27,465 bases of DNA from Physocladia obscura (Eukaryota; Chytridiomycota; Chytridiomycetes; Chytridiales; Chytriomycetaceae): the NCBI GenBank assembly GCA_027596945.1, contig JADGJH010000161.1:1-27465 (forward strand). The letters run 5' to 3'. Positions within the stretch are counted from its first letter, which is position 1, and each line of letters starts with the position of its first letter. The notes under the pieces were generated by a model. The model saw only the letters and a program-made list of their open reading frames with translations, was not told the origin of the DNA and ran no database searches. Position numbers and translations under genes: made by a program. Below are positions 11,030 to 20,500 of the stretch, one piece after another.

Positions 11030-11170
11030 TCAACACCTGCTGCTGGCTGATTGCTGTTTGGATGACCTGTGATAGATTCCAATGAAATTAGAACCTTTGA
11101 TAAATCTATTTTGAAAGACGACAGGTTTCCCACCAAACTTTTTGATAAATGCAGGTGTACCAAAAAAATC
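11030..11170 (-). other. Possible orphan exon fragment
   Basis: On the minus strand one frame is open for 46 codons to a TGA at 11030 and reads like coding sequence (FGTPAFIKKFGGKPVVF, then RFIKGSNFIGI). It faintly recalls the KPVL...GxNYIEID pattern of EDR2/DUF1336 START-like domains. No start, splice partner or neighbouring exon was found, so it may be a relic. This is a weak call. Confidence 0.2.
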
Positions 11171-11485
11171 AAATATTTAAGAACTTAAAGCAAGAATATA
11201 TACAAAAACGATAAAAGAGTATATCCAAATATACAACTGAATATGATTAAATCCCAAGCTACAGTCTGTTCAGCCCAATTTTGTTTGATATTGGAGAGAT
11301 TTTGTGCATTGGCACAAGATAGCAAATAGTTTTGAGTGGCAGTGGATTGTTAAGGTTTTCAAAGACAAAAGAAAACATAAACATAATCACCACCCAAAAT
11401 AAATACAACAATCCCTGCACTACACAAACTCCTAATCTCTTAACTCTCCTAGTCAATTATTGCAGTACTCTCAAAATCTGCACAG

Positions 11486-11511
11486 ATTTTGCAAACAAAA
11501 ATTGTTTGTGA
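11486..11511 (+). repeat. Candidate left inverted repeat of Harbinger element
   Basis: ATTTTGCAAACAAAAATTG followed by TTTGTGA. The inner 17 bases, ACAAAAATTGTTTGTGA, equal the reverse complement of the repeat at 14511-14535. The core is itself nearly palindromic. Copies of TGTGAGAA follow at 11507, 11576 and 11589. Confidence 0.45.
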
Positions 11512-12712
11512 GAAATGAAACATTTTTCAAATGAAAGATGTTTCATTTTGTTATTTCTTGCTATCAACAATTTGTTGTGAGAATTCACTGTGAGAAAAGA
11601 ATGCAAACCTGGCTGGTTTTTCTCGCACTGGCGGCAATTGTGCTTGAAATCAAAGATACACAATGACAGACACATGCAATTACTGTTAAAATTTTATAAT
11701 ATTTGAACTGAGTTTTCTTTATTAAATAAAGTCCTTCTATAGTTTTCCCTAATCAATGTAAAAGCCCAAAGATGACTCCACCTGAAAATCTCAAAAAGAG
11801 TGATATGAAAAGGATAGTGAAATCAAAATGAAAAAAAGAGTAATAACAAAAAAGGAATTGTGTGGAGTAGATTAGATAAATTTTAATGATGAATAAAGGA
11901 GATTTTCTTGGGAAAATTTGAGGAGCGGACCAAAACAAAAAAGAAATTATTTAATGTAGAAAATGTAATATTTACTATAGCACATCACTGCTTCAGCCTA
12001 GATTCGATGACAGATGCAACAGCAAGATTTGAATTTTGATTTACAAAAGATCAAATCAGGCATTTACAACTAGAACTCAAAATACCAAATCCATTCATGG
12101 CGCAAAATTGATATAATGCAACAGCAGAAGAGGCACTGTGCATTCTGCTGAATTGTATGGTATGGCTTCACTGACTGGAAACAGTGTTGCGATTGCTTGC
12201 CTGCAGCTGCAAAGCACTGTCGTCTATATTAAACGACATTCTGGATCATGTATATACTTAATTCAAGCATCTACTAGTCTGCAATTTTGTGCATTTGACT
12301 GAGACTTGGATGCAGGCTTGTGCAATTGCAAATTTTATAAAGTGGAGGATCCCTTGACACATTTATTGAATTTATTGACAGAACAGTTCAAGGAATTGCA
12401 AGACTTGGAAAAGGACAGCAAAAGAAATGTTATAATGGTCATAAGGTGAGTGAATTGATTCTATTATAATTGCTGTTTCACTTTGTTGAAGTATATGCAA
12501 CTCTGTGGTGAGAGATGTGTATTACAAAGCAAGTATAAATCTTTTTAAGATTTATTTGTTTCTTCTCAAATAAAAGAAATAAATTGTTTGTCTTAGTTTA
12601 TTTCAATAAAGTTAAAATATAAACGTAGCTTTATTTATGAGCAGTTGATAAAAGCAAACAATCTTTATGAAAAAATTAAACTGATGCTGTTTCAACCGAT
12701 CTGTTGTTCTTC

Positions 12713-12835
12713 CTATTTGAAATGCTATTTCAAATACTATTTCAAATAGATGTATTTGAAATGAATGTATTTGAAATACTTTCAAATTATTTCAAAGTAT
12801 TAGAAATACTATTTCAAATTCAGAGGCATTTCAAG
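12713..12835. repeat. Palindrome-rich ATTTGAAAT/ATTTCAAAT cluster
   Basis: Three exact ATTTGAAAT and three exact ATTTCAAAT motifs, plus near copies, alternate within 120 bp. Because the two are reverse complements, the single strand can form several nested hairpins. It could be a small terminal-inverted-repeat element or an expanded simple sequence. Confidence 0.65.
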
Positions 12836-12852
12836 TACAAAAAAATCTGTAA

Positions 12853-12941
12853 AGAGGGCTCTGGATTTCCTTTTTTTGTGTAGAATCTTAAAAAATAAAA
12901 AACTCTCTCAATTCTCAAACTTAAAGTCTACTATCAAGCTT
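12853..12941. repeat. Dispersed repeat, copy 2
   Basis: Matches 20-91 in the same orientation, sharing AAATAAAAAACTCTCT and CTACTATCAAGCTT with a 15-20 bp length difference between the blocks. It lies inside the insert in the transposase. Confidence 0.5.
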
Positions 12942-13595
12942 TTGATAAACTAACTGGAATATCAACACACTTTTTTATTCATAAAGAAAACATGCCCTTA
13001 AATTCCAAGCAGTTACTTCTCCTGATAGTATTCTTATTCATTTTTATAGACTGGAACCCAGGACTTTTTATGATTTGTATTTTTTATCGAAAAGTAACCT
13101 TGTTGAAATACTCAAACCAATATTACAGACAGAATTAACTCAATATGTAATTTTCAGTGACCCAGCATATGCCATAAATCAAGTAATAGTCAGTGGCTTT
13201 AAAGGGTTGAATTTGCTGCAATTTGAGCAGGAGTTCAATATGGCAATGGGTAAAGTTTGTGTGGCAGTTGAATGGGGTTCAGGTTGATCCTGAAGCAATG
13301 GGTATTTCCTGACTACAAGCCAAATCAAAAGCTTCTGCTGCAGTTAATTGGAGTTTACTATGCTGTTGCTGCTTTATTAGCAAATATTCACATGTGCATG
13401 AATGGAGGAAATGAAATATCTGAGTTTTTCCATGTTAATTCACCTACAGTGCATGAATATTTGCACAGTATGCCAAGACCAAATGAATAAAATGAATTAT
13501 ATTATTATTTTTTTTAAGTTTGAAATAAATAATAAAAATAAATTCAAGAAGACTTTAAGCTTTGAAGCAAGCGTGATCAATATATCAAGTTGCCT

Positions 13596-14385
13596 CTAAT
13601 TTTTTTCCATCTGCAACTCTCGTTCTTGTTTCTCCAATAAAAACTTCTCTTTCTTAAATTCCAGCTTTTGTTCCTTGAAATCCAGTTCTCATTTGTGTTG
13701 TTTTTCTATACTATTCTTCAAATCAATGATAGTTGTCATTGTTGATATTGAAGAAAGTGTATTGGATGTTTTGCTTTTGTTGGACTTTTTTTGCTTCTTT
13801 TGTGGTGTGTTTGATGGGGTATCAGAATCTAAATCGATGGTTTGATTGTGTTTTGACTTCCATTTTTCAGCACCTTGAAGAGCAAGTTTTCAAATTAGTT
13901 CAGAATTTGATTCACATGTGGTTTGGTCGTTGACCTTTGCGCCTTGTTGCTGTTGCTTTTGATTCAAAACTTCATCACACTATTTATTGTTACTATGCAC
14001 AATAAAAATAGAAAACAGTTTTACTGTACCAGATCAGCAATGTCTTGTAGTAGTTGCTCTCGTTCACCATATTTTTCTTCATTTCCAGATGAGTGAAGAC
14101 TTTCCAAAGTTTTGCTCTTAACGGAAGACATCAGGTCATTGAATTGTCTGTGAGAGTTTGTCTCAGAGACAGTTCCTTCCCAAATATAGTTCATAAGTGT
14201 ATAGATACTTCACCCCCTCAGGCTTTCGTCTGGCCATACAGTGTATTAAATGGTTGTCTTGCAATGGTTTCCTTCAGTAGATGGATGTCATACATAGGCT
14301 TGAAGCAAAATGTTAGCTTACATTTGAATGTTTTAGATGAATCTGCATCATTTGGATAGTCGATTGGAGCACTGCTGCTTGACAT
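13596..14385 (-). pseudogene. Harbinger Myb/SANT-like DNA-binding protein, degenerate
   Basis: On the minus strand an ATG at 14385 opens MSSSSAPIDYP followed by a Myb-like helix region (MYDIHLLKETIARQPFNTLY, then EVSIHL and GKELSLR), the RQFNDLM helix, GEREQLLQDIADL, a Q-rich linker, a lysine-rich basic patch (PQKKQKKSNKSK) and a charged coiled coil (FKEQKLEFKKEKFLLEKQER) to a TAG at 13596. This is the layout of the second protein of PIF/Harbinger elements, which binds the element ends and brings the transposase to them. A 50-nt GT-AG intron (13980-14029) fits the frame exactly. Stops, such as one replacing the conserved Trp after YGQTKA, and at least one shift near 14150 disable it. Confidence 0.7.
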
Positions 14386-14510
14386 TTCAGGTGATATTTA
14401 AGTTCTTTCTCAAGCTATTGTTGAATTTCAAAGCTTCCTTGTGACAATTTCTCACAGAGAAATTGCAGCTTTTGTCAGTGGGGAATTTCAAATCATCTCA
14501 AAGTAAATTT

Positions 14511-14535
14511 TCACAAACAATTTTTGTGTGAAAAT
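14511..14535 (-). repeat. Candidate right inverted repeat of Harbinger element
   Basis: The reverse complement shares 17 identical consecutive bases with the left repeat at 11486-11511, plus ATTTT just outside. An inverted copy of the TGTGAGAA motif (TTCTCACA) lies inward at 14449-14456. Confidence 0.45.
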
Positions 14536-14770
14536 TTTTACAAACACATCCAACTAACATAAAATTCTTTTAAGATCAATGACTCTTATGTCATCTAGAA
14601 TCTTTGTGTGCCATTTTTCAGTCATAATATCCTTGTTTAGGATTGGTGCTCTTAAAAATGGTATTTTCTGTATTAGCACTAGTGACTCTTAAATTCAATG
14701 CATTGCTTGCATTCATAAGCAATATTAATCACAATTCAGTTACTTTTTAATTTTTTTTTAGCCATGATGT

Positions 14771-16154
14771 TCAGTGCTTTGCCTTTGGAGCAGCAGGGTT
14801 AAAATCCCACAACTCTTCTTTGCCTTCCTGAATAAATCTTTCCTCTTTGCCCTTCAAATAGTCACTTTGCTCCCATTCAATACGACTGCTGTGAAGAGTC
14901 AAACGAACCAAATGGCACGTGTGTTCTTTACTGTCTATGTAGCCTTCACGAGCATGAAAAACTTCATAGTTGTTGAAGAATTGAATGTCTCCACAACTAA
15001 TCGGAATATTGACAGAATACTTTGCAGCCAAAAAGTGAAGAGTGTCCAGCGCCTCTTTTTGCTCTTCTGTGGGTTGTGGTAAGGATTTATGACGGCCCAA
15101 AATTCCATATCCTGTGACAGGTCGACGGGCAATAGCAGCCAAAATTCTTCCGTTTTCATGATAAATGAGGGGACGCTTATCAAGTTTTCCTGGAGTTCCG
15201 CCTGGTTGCCACTTCAATAATTTTTTAGTGTTTTACTTGAACATAATGCTTAAAATACTTACTGGTCAAGAATCCAATCGTCAGCAAGCACTTTAATAAT
15301 ATCTGGGCGAGTTTTTGCAATATCGTTGTAAACTTTTCCGATTGAGGACATCAATGAGTCTCCCCCGGTTTCAGCAGCGTTGATTGCCAAGAATGAGATA
15401 ACGTTTCCACCTGCAATGGTGTCGGTGTGGAAAACTTGCTCCACAGTTTGAAAGTTTGGAGCATAAGAATCTCAGGCGCTCTAGTTGGCTTCAAAAAAGG
15501 AGAAAAAAATAATTTAGATTGACTTAAAAAAATATGCTTACTCACGATTCGACGTGATATGGCCAAGCTGTCCAAATGCTTGGTTGAGTCTCTTATCACC
15601 AATATAAGAAGCAAGTCCCGCGTATGCAATGATCGCATCTTCCTTTGAATAATCATCAATTTTAAATCCGCGAATTTGAAGAAATCCTAATCCATTGAGC
15701 AGTTTGTTGAGCCAAACTTCTGTGAGTTCACGAAAGGATTCCGGCAGAGGGAATGTAGTTTTGTCAAGCTTGTGGTACGGAAAAGTAGTTCAAAGCCCCC
15801 TTTATGAATTGATTTTCTTCGTCAGAAAGGTAGTGGAGCCATTTTTCTGGTTGATTTTGAACTTCGAATCCGTCCCAAACCTTTTTTTTTTTTTTTTTTT
15901 GGTAAGTCTTGAGAGTTGCTTCTTTCTTGACGGCTTACCGATGGCCTGTCAATGAATTCCGGAAAGCCAGGCGGGAGAGATTGCCCACGATGCTTCGGTG
16001 CATTTTTGAATTGTCGTTCAACCCAGTGATGTCTGCTTGGCGCTTACTGGAATGTTGGATCGATCAGAAACTCGAGTCTGATTTCCTCTTTTGTCCATGT
16101 CTCATCGATTGGCCCAGCTTTAACTGAAAGAACCTTGTTATAAGTGACTGTCAT
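14771..16154 (-). pseudogene. TauD/TfdA-type Fe(II)/2-oxoglutarate dioxygenase, apparently disrupted
   Basis: A roughly 395-aa product is traceable over four exons: 16154-15939, 15880-15546, 15470-15263, 15211-14771. Fungal TauD-like features are clear: VWDGFEVQNQPEKWLHYLS, GFLQIRGFKIDDYSKEDAII, SYIGDKR, FHTDT (metal-binding HxD), AETGGDSLMSS, DIIKVLADDW, RPLIYHENGR, ARRPVTGYG, GDIQFFNNYEVFHAREGY and HLVRLTLHS (distal His). The facial triad is thus intact. Three problems break the frame: an in-frame TAA at 16044-16046 (removable only as a 15-nt GT-AG intron, 16033-16047), one extra base in a four-A run (plus strand) at 15781-15784, and a last intron (15212-15262) whose canonical GTAAGT donor and AAG acceptor give the wrong phase by one base. 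Either a young pseudogene or several sequence errors; complete genes on both sides argue for the former. Confidence 0.68.
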
Positions 16155-17408
16155 TTTTGCTTCTTTCTTTCTCAAACCTCTTTCATTTTTTTATTTTTTA
16201 TGCTTGATCAAAGCCGAGAAATTTGTGTGGAGGCTTTTTCGCCGTTCTCAGTATATTTGCCAAAACAGAAGTATATTTGGATTCTTTGTAGTAATGCCGA
16301 TTTCTTTACAAATTCATATGGTAATACTACTTTACGATAAGGAAATGTTGCGTCATTATATGACACAATCAGAAAAATTTTGTTCTTGATTCAGTCATCC
16401 CAATAAAAGGAAATTCAATTCTAACTATGACTTCTACAAAAAATTATCTTTCTTTCTCATTAAAATGTTCAGCATGAGCTGGTTATAAGTCGAAGTGTAA
16501 AAAAATGCCATAAAATCGCAAATTGAAAGCTGAATTTTCAAGAACGCAAGCTGGAGGCTTGACAGTAAATATTTCAGCCGAGAAATAAAATTAGTCATTT
16601 AGAAAAACATTACTAATGAACGACAATACTAAACAGAAAAGACAGGAGTTAGTTGACAATGTCGAAGTTCAAACCAGCAACGGTTAGCAATGTATCGTTT
16701 TCAAAGCCATATATCTAGAAATAACTGTAATTGGTGGGACTATTTGCTGAAAAAGTCTGACAAAACGATTGCAACTTCTGGGCCACTTGACCCGTGTTGG
16801 TGTTTGGAATTGTCGGAATGCAAGGTATTACCAACCAATGATAGGAACTCCGATTGAAAGAAGAGAATTGAGAGAATTGCAAGAAGAACAAAGTACCTCG
16901 CCATTCAACATAATTATTTTTTCCCCTTCAGTGACTTTCCGGAGGCACAAGATCGGGGAGTGAATCAGGTGGTGTGCGTGTGAATATGCGTTTCAGAACA
17001 AGAAAAACATGGACTTTATCCTTACTCCTTCACACGACTTCTTTCCTACCGCTTTTCTCCTAGTCAATTCCTTCAGCACTCTTTGAGTCTGCACACCAAT
17101 CGTGAAAATATATCAAATATGCGTTCATCTCATCTGTTTTTCAAAAGCAATTTCACAAAAACAAAAACGACCTCAAATCAAAACCTGCCAAAACCACCAA
17201 AACAGTGAGCAAATCATAATCCTGAGCAACAGCTAGCGATATCGAATTTTTGCAGCAGTTAGCTTGCTGACGAATTTGGATCACCTTATGCTGAGCGTTG
17301 CTGGTGGATTCGGTTTTGGTTCTTAAGGAATCAATCGCCGAATTTTCACCTCTTGGTTTTGAAAGCGGGAGCAGCAAGTTCGATCGAAGATCGCAGCGTT
17401 ACTGGAAA
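16155..17408. other. Intergenic; one possible small spliced gene
   Basis: No gene is recognised. The best candidate is a plus-strand frame ending at 16963: LLGHLTRVGVWNCRNARYY and IERRELRELQEEQ are followed by a good 39-nt intron candidate (donor GTACCT, acceptor TTTTTTCCCCTTCAG) and end MTFRRHKIGE-stop. A start could not be placed: ATGs at 16617 and 16660 are each followed by a plausible donor GTTAGC at about 16672, but neither gives the required phase at the next acceptor. The remainder probably contains the dioxygenase promoter and myosin upstream region. Confidence 0.3.
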
Positions 17409-17528
17409 ATGGTGTACGATTGGACAACTTACGCGCTGATTTTGCCATTCTGATTGTTACTAATGCATTGTTCTCGTTGCTGTTTATTGACTCATCGCCA
17501 TCCTGAACCAGTTAAGTACTTCGAAACA
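17409..17528 (+). promoter_or_regulatory. Upstream ATGs in the myosin leader
   Basis: ATG 17409 opens a 14-codon frame closed by TGA at 17451-17453. ATG 17463 is in frame with the myosin start and would add 22 residues (MHCSRCCLLTHRHPEPVKYF and two more) before MAAASPL. The extension has no resemblance to other myosin V N-termini, so I prefer 17529, but a transcript beginning upstream would meet 17463 first. Confidence 0.35.
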
Positions 17529-20500
17529 ATGGCTGCCGCTTCCCCGCTAGATGCTTTTGTCAAGGTGCGTTTTTATTGGCTGTATTTTTTGGGTGGCTTA
17601 CTTTTGAGTTGCCTTATCAATAGGGAACCAAAGCCTGGTTTGCTGATGCCGAAGAAGGCTGGATGCAGGGAACAATGAACGCGAGTTCGATTTCAGATAA
17701 AGCTGTTAAGCTCACGTTTACTCTCGAAAGCGGGAAGGTATGGATCGAATATAGTCATTAAAATGTCAAACATTTAAATTTCAACCATGAATTCAAAAAA
17801 AACAGGACATTTCTTTCGAATCCACAATGGATAAACTAATTGGCTCAAAGTTTGCCGATCTTCCACCCCTCAAGAATCCGCCCATGCTTGAAGGAATCGA
17901 CGATCTCTCCAACCTGTCGTATCTTCACGAGTATATGCTGATCCACTATCCTTTTGAAATTATTTTTTTTGATCATTCAACAAAACCCATGATAGACCCG
18001 CCGTACTTCACAATGTAAAACTTCGATACTCGCAACAACAAATTTATACATACTCGGGTATTGTTTTGATTGCGATGAACCCGTTCGCCAAATTGGATTT
18101 ATATTCGCCTGACGTTATGCGGTTTGTTTTATTTCTTCTATATTAACATTTTGCTTTCGTCCACTAATTGGATGTGCTTGCAGTGAATACTCTGGAAAGC
18201 GTCGTGGAGAGCTTGAGCCACATTTGGTAAAGAAGAAACCATTGGAACAGCGAAGCGATCGTTGAGCGTGCGATTCATGATTATTAATTGATACTTAATC
18301 CGGTACGAAATTATTAATCAGTGGTGGAACAAATGAAGCAAAGATCGAAAAGTTACATCTTAGATTGATCAGGACAACCAAAATTTTTTATTATCTTACC
18401 TGTCAAATAGTTTGCCGTCGCCGAAGAAGCATATCGCGCCCTTATTCGAAACGGCAAGAACCAGTCCGTTATAGTGTCAGGAGAATCTGGAGCAGGAAAG
18501 ACTGTGTCTGCAAAGTTTATCATGCGTTATTTTGCGATCGTTGACGATTTGGACAAGAAGGCGACTATTTCAAAAACTAGTGAAATCGAAGAAGCTGTGC
18601 TGGCCACAAATCCAATTTTAGAGGTAAAGTTGATTTTGCATATTTTGCTCTTTCCTCCTTCAATTTTTAAGATACTTCAATTCTTAGTCTTTCGGTAATG
18701 CCAAGACTACTCGTAATGACAATTCCTCACGGTTTGGAAAATATATTGAAATCATATTCTCCAAGGGAAAGAATGTGAAGATTACTGGTGCAAAAATCCG
18801 GACTTACCTTCTTGAGCGATCCCGATTAATTTATCAACCGGCGACGGAACGTAACTATCACATTTTCTACCAAATGTGTGCTGCCGTGCCTGCTGCCGAA
18901 AAAAAACAACTCGGTCTTGGAAAATGGAGTGATTATTTTTATCTGACGCAAGGAAACACGGGAACCATCCCAGGCACTGATGACGCGGCTGAATTCGCCA
19001 TTACGCAACAATCTCTTTCGACTTGTGGTATTTCTGTTTCCAATCAATGGGATATTTTCAAGGTCTGTGCTGCATTATTGCATCTTGGAAACATTAAGAT
19101 CTCGGGCACAAGCGACGCGCAGATTTCTGATGACGATTCAGCTCTTGAACAAGCATGTAGTTTGCTTGGAATTGAAAAGAGCGACTTCAAAAAATGGATT
19201 ATCAAGAAACAAATCATTACACGTTCTGAAAAAATTGTTACAAACATAAATGCCTCGCAGGCTGGAACTGTCAGAGACTCAGTGGCGAAATTTATCTACA
19301 GTATGCTTTTCGATTGGTTAGTTAAAATCATCAACAAGAACTTGATCAAGGATGATGATCCTTCTGCTCAATTTATTGGAGTTCTAGATATTTTTGGTTT
19401 CGAGCATTTTAAAAAAAATTCTTTTGAGCAGTTCTGTATTGTAAGCTGATTTGTTTTTTTCGAATTTTTTCGTATTTTTGACAAAATTATTTCAATTTAG
19501 AACTATGCAAACGAAAAGCTGCAGCAAGAATTCAACCAACATGTTTTCAAACTTGATCAAGAGGAATATGTGAAGGAAAAAATTTCGTGGTCCTTCATTG
19601 ACTTCAATGACAATCAACCATGTATTGATTTGATCGAAGGCAAGCTCGGAATCCTCGATTTGCTCGACGAAGAGTCGCGTTTGCCTTCCGGTGCCGATAA
19701 ATCGCTTATTACGAAATACTACCAGAGATTTGGAGTTCCAACTCAAAAGTTCTTCGAGAAACCGCGATTTGGACAGACAGCGTTCACAATCAAGCACTAT
19801 GCTGTTGATGTCACCTACGAAATTGACGGATTCATTGACAAAAACAAAGACACGGTTTCAGATGAACATTTAGCTTGTTTGAATGCATCGAAAATGCCAC
19901 TATTGACCGAGATTTGCATAATCGAAGCACCTGCTGAACCAGCTGTTGATGTAATTATTATTTTCCCTTTTGTTCAAGAAAAGCTCCTAAATTATTCTTT
20001 TATTTATTAGACTAAACTGGGACGGGCTCCAACTAGTCGCGCACCAAAGAAACCAACACTTGGGTCGATATTCAAGCAGTCATTAGTCAGCCTCATGTCC
20101 ACACTTCGTTCGACGGAAGTTCATTACATCCGTTGTCTCAAACCAAATATGGCGAAAGTATCGTTCGGTTTTGAACCTCAAATGGTTCTTGCTCAGTTGC
20201 GAGCATGCGGAGTACTAGAAACAATTCGAATCTCTTGTGCAGGGTATCCGTCCCGTTGGACGTTCCAAGAATTCGCCGATCGTTACTTTTTGCTTGTGAA
20301 ATCAAACGCGTGGGCTGTCGACCCGAAAGAATTGACGAAATCGATTGTGACTGCTGTAATTACCAAAGACGATCTTTACCAGATTGGAATCACCAAGATC
20401 TTTTTCCGCGCTGGACAGCTTGCGTTCCTTGAGAAGCGACGATCCGAGAAATTGCGTGAATGCGTAATTTTAATTCAGAAGAACATGAAGCGTCATATTT

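Larger units (their letters stand above)
12447..12984 (+). other. Insert or overgrown intron splitting the transposase
   Basis: The transposase breaks after CATAAG at a perfect donor-like GTGAGTGAAT and resumes near 12985. About 540 bp is roughly ten times the usual intron length here, so an original intron may have been invaded by another repeat. Within it, 12713-12835 contains several ATTTGAAAT and ATTTCAAAT copies in alternating orientation, and 12853-12941 is the dispersed repeat. Confidence 0.5.
11998..13490 (+). pseudogene. PIF/Harbinger DDE transposase, degenerate
   Basis: Transposase sequence is traceable in order: FTKDQIRHLQLELKIPNPF, the EEALCILL helix, SSILNDILDHVY, then FIEFIDRTVQGIAR with the first catalytic Asp (the usual IDGT Gly is Arg), KCYNGHK, then after a gap RKHALKFQAVTSPD, FSDPAYAINQ with the second Asp, and VAVEWG with the catalytic Glu, ending NQKLLLQLIGVYYAVAALL and HEYL. 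In-frame stops fall at 12037, 12109, 12172 and 12259, a frame change occurs near 12340, another by a single base near 13275, and about 540 bp (12447-12984) interrupts the gene. It cannot encode an active enzyme. The divergent RLEPRTFYD segment has lost the usual RRHD motif. Confidence 0.8.
11486..14535. mobile_element. Decayed PIF/Harbinger DNA transposon
   Basis: About 3 kb holding the two genes that define Harbinger elements in convergent orientation: a DDE_Tnp_4-type transposase on plus (11998-13490) and a Myb/SANT-like DNA-binding protein on minus (14385-13596). Both are riddled with stops and shifts. A candidate inverted repeat brackets them: 11486-11511 and 14511-14535 share 17 identical bases in opposite orientation. 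The true ends and the 3-bp TTA/TAA target duplication could not be fixed, so the outer limits are provisional. The size is normal for the superfamily. Gene identities come from motif recognition. Confidence 0.75.

Noticed and set aside
15882..15900. 19-T run (polyA on the minus strand) as a retrotransposition tail
   Set aside because: It lies within a normal-length intron next to its acceptor, and no target duplication or retrocopy is present.
17155..17448. Minus-strand frames opposite the myosin leader, one starting MAKSARK as in UPF0642/LLPH proteins
   Set aside because: The remaining sequence does not match that family and no coherent splice pattern could be built.
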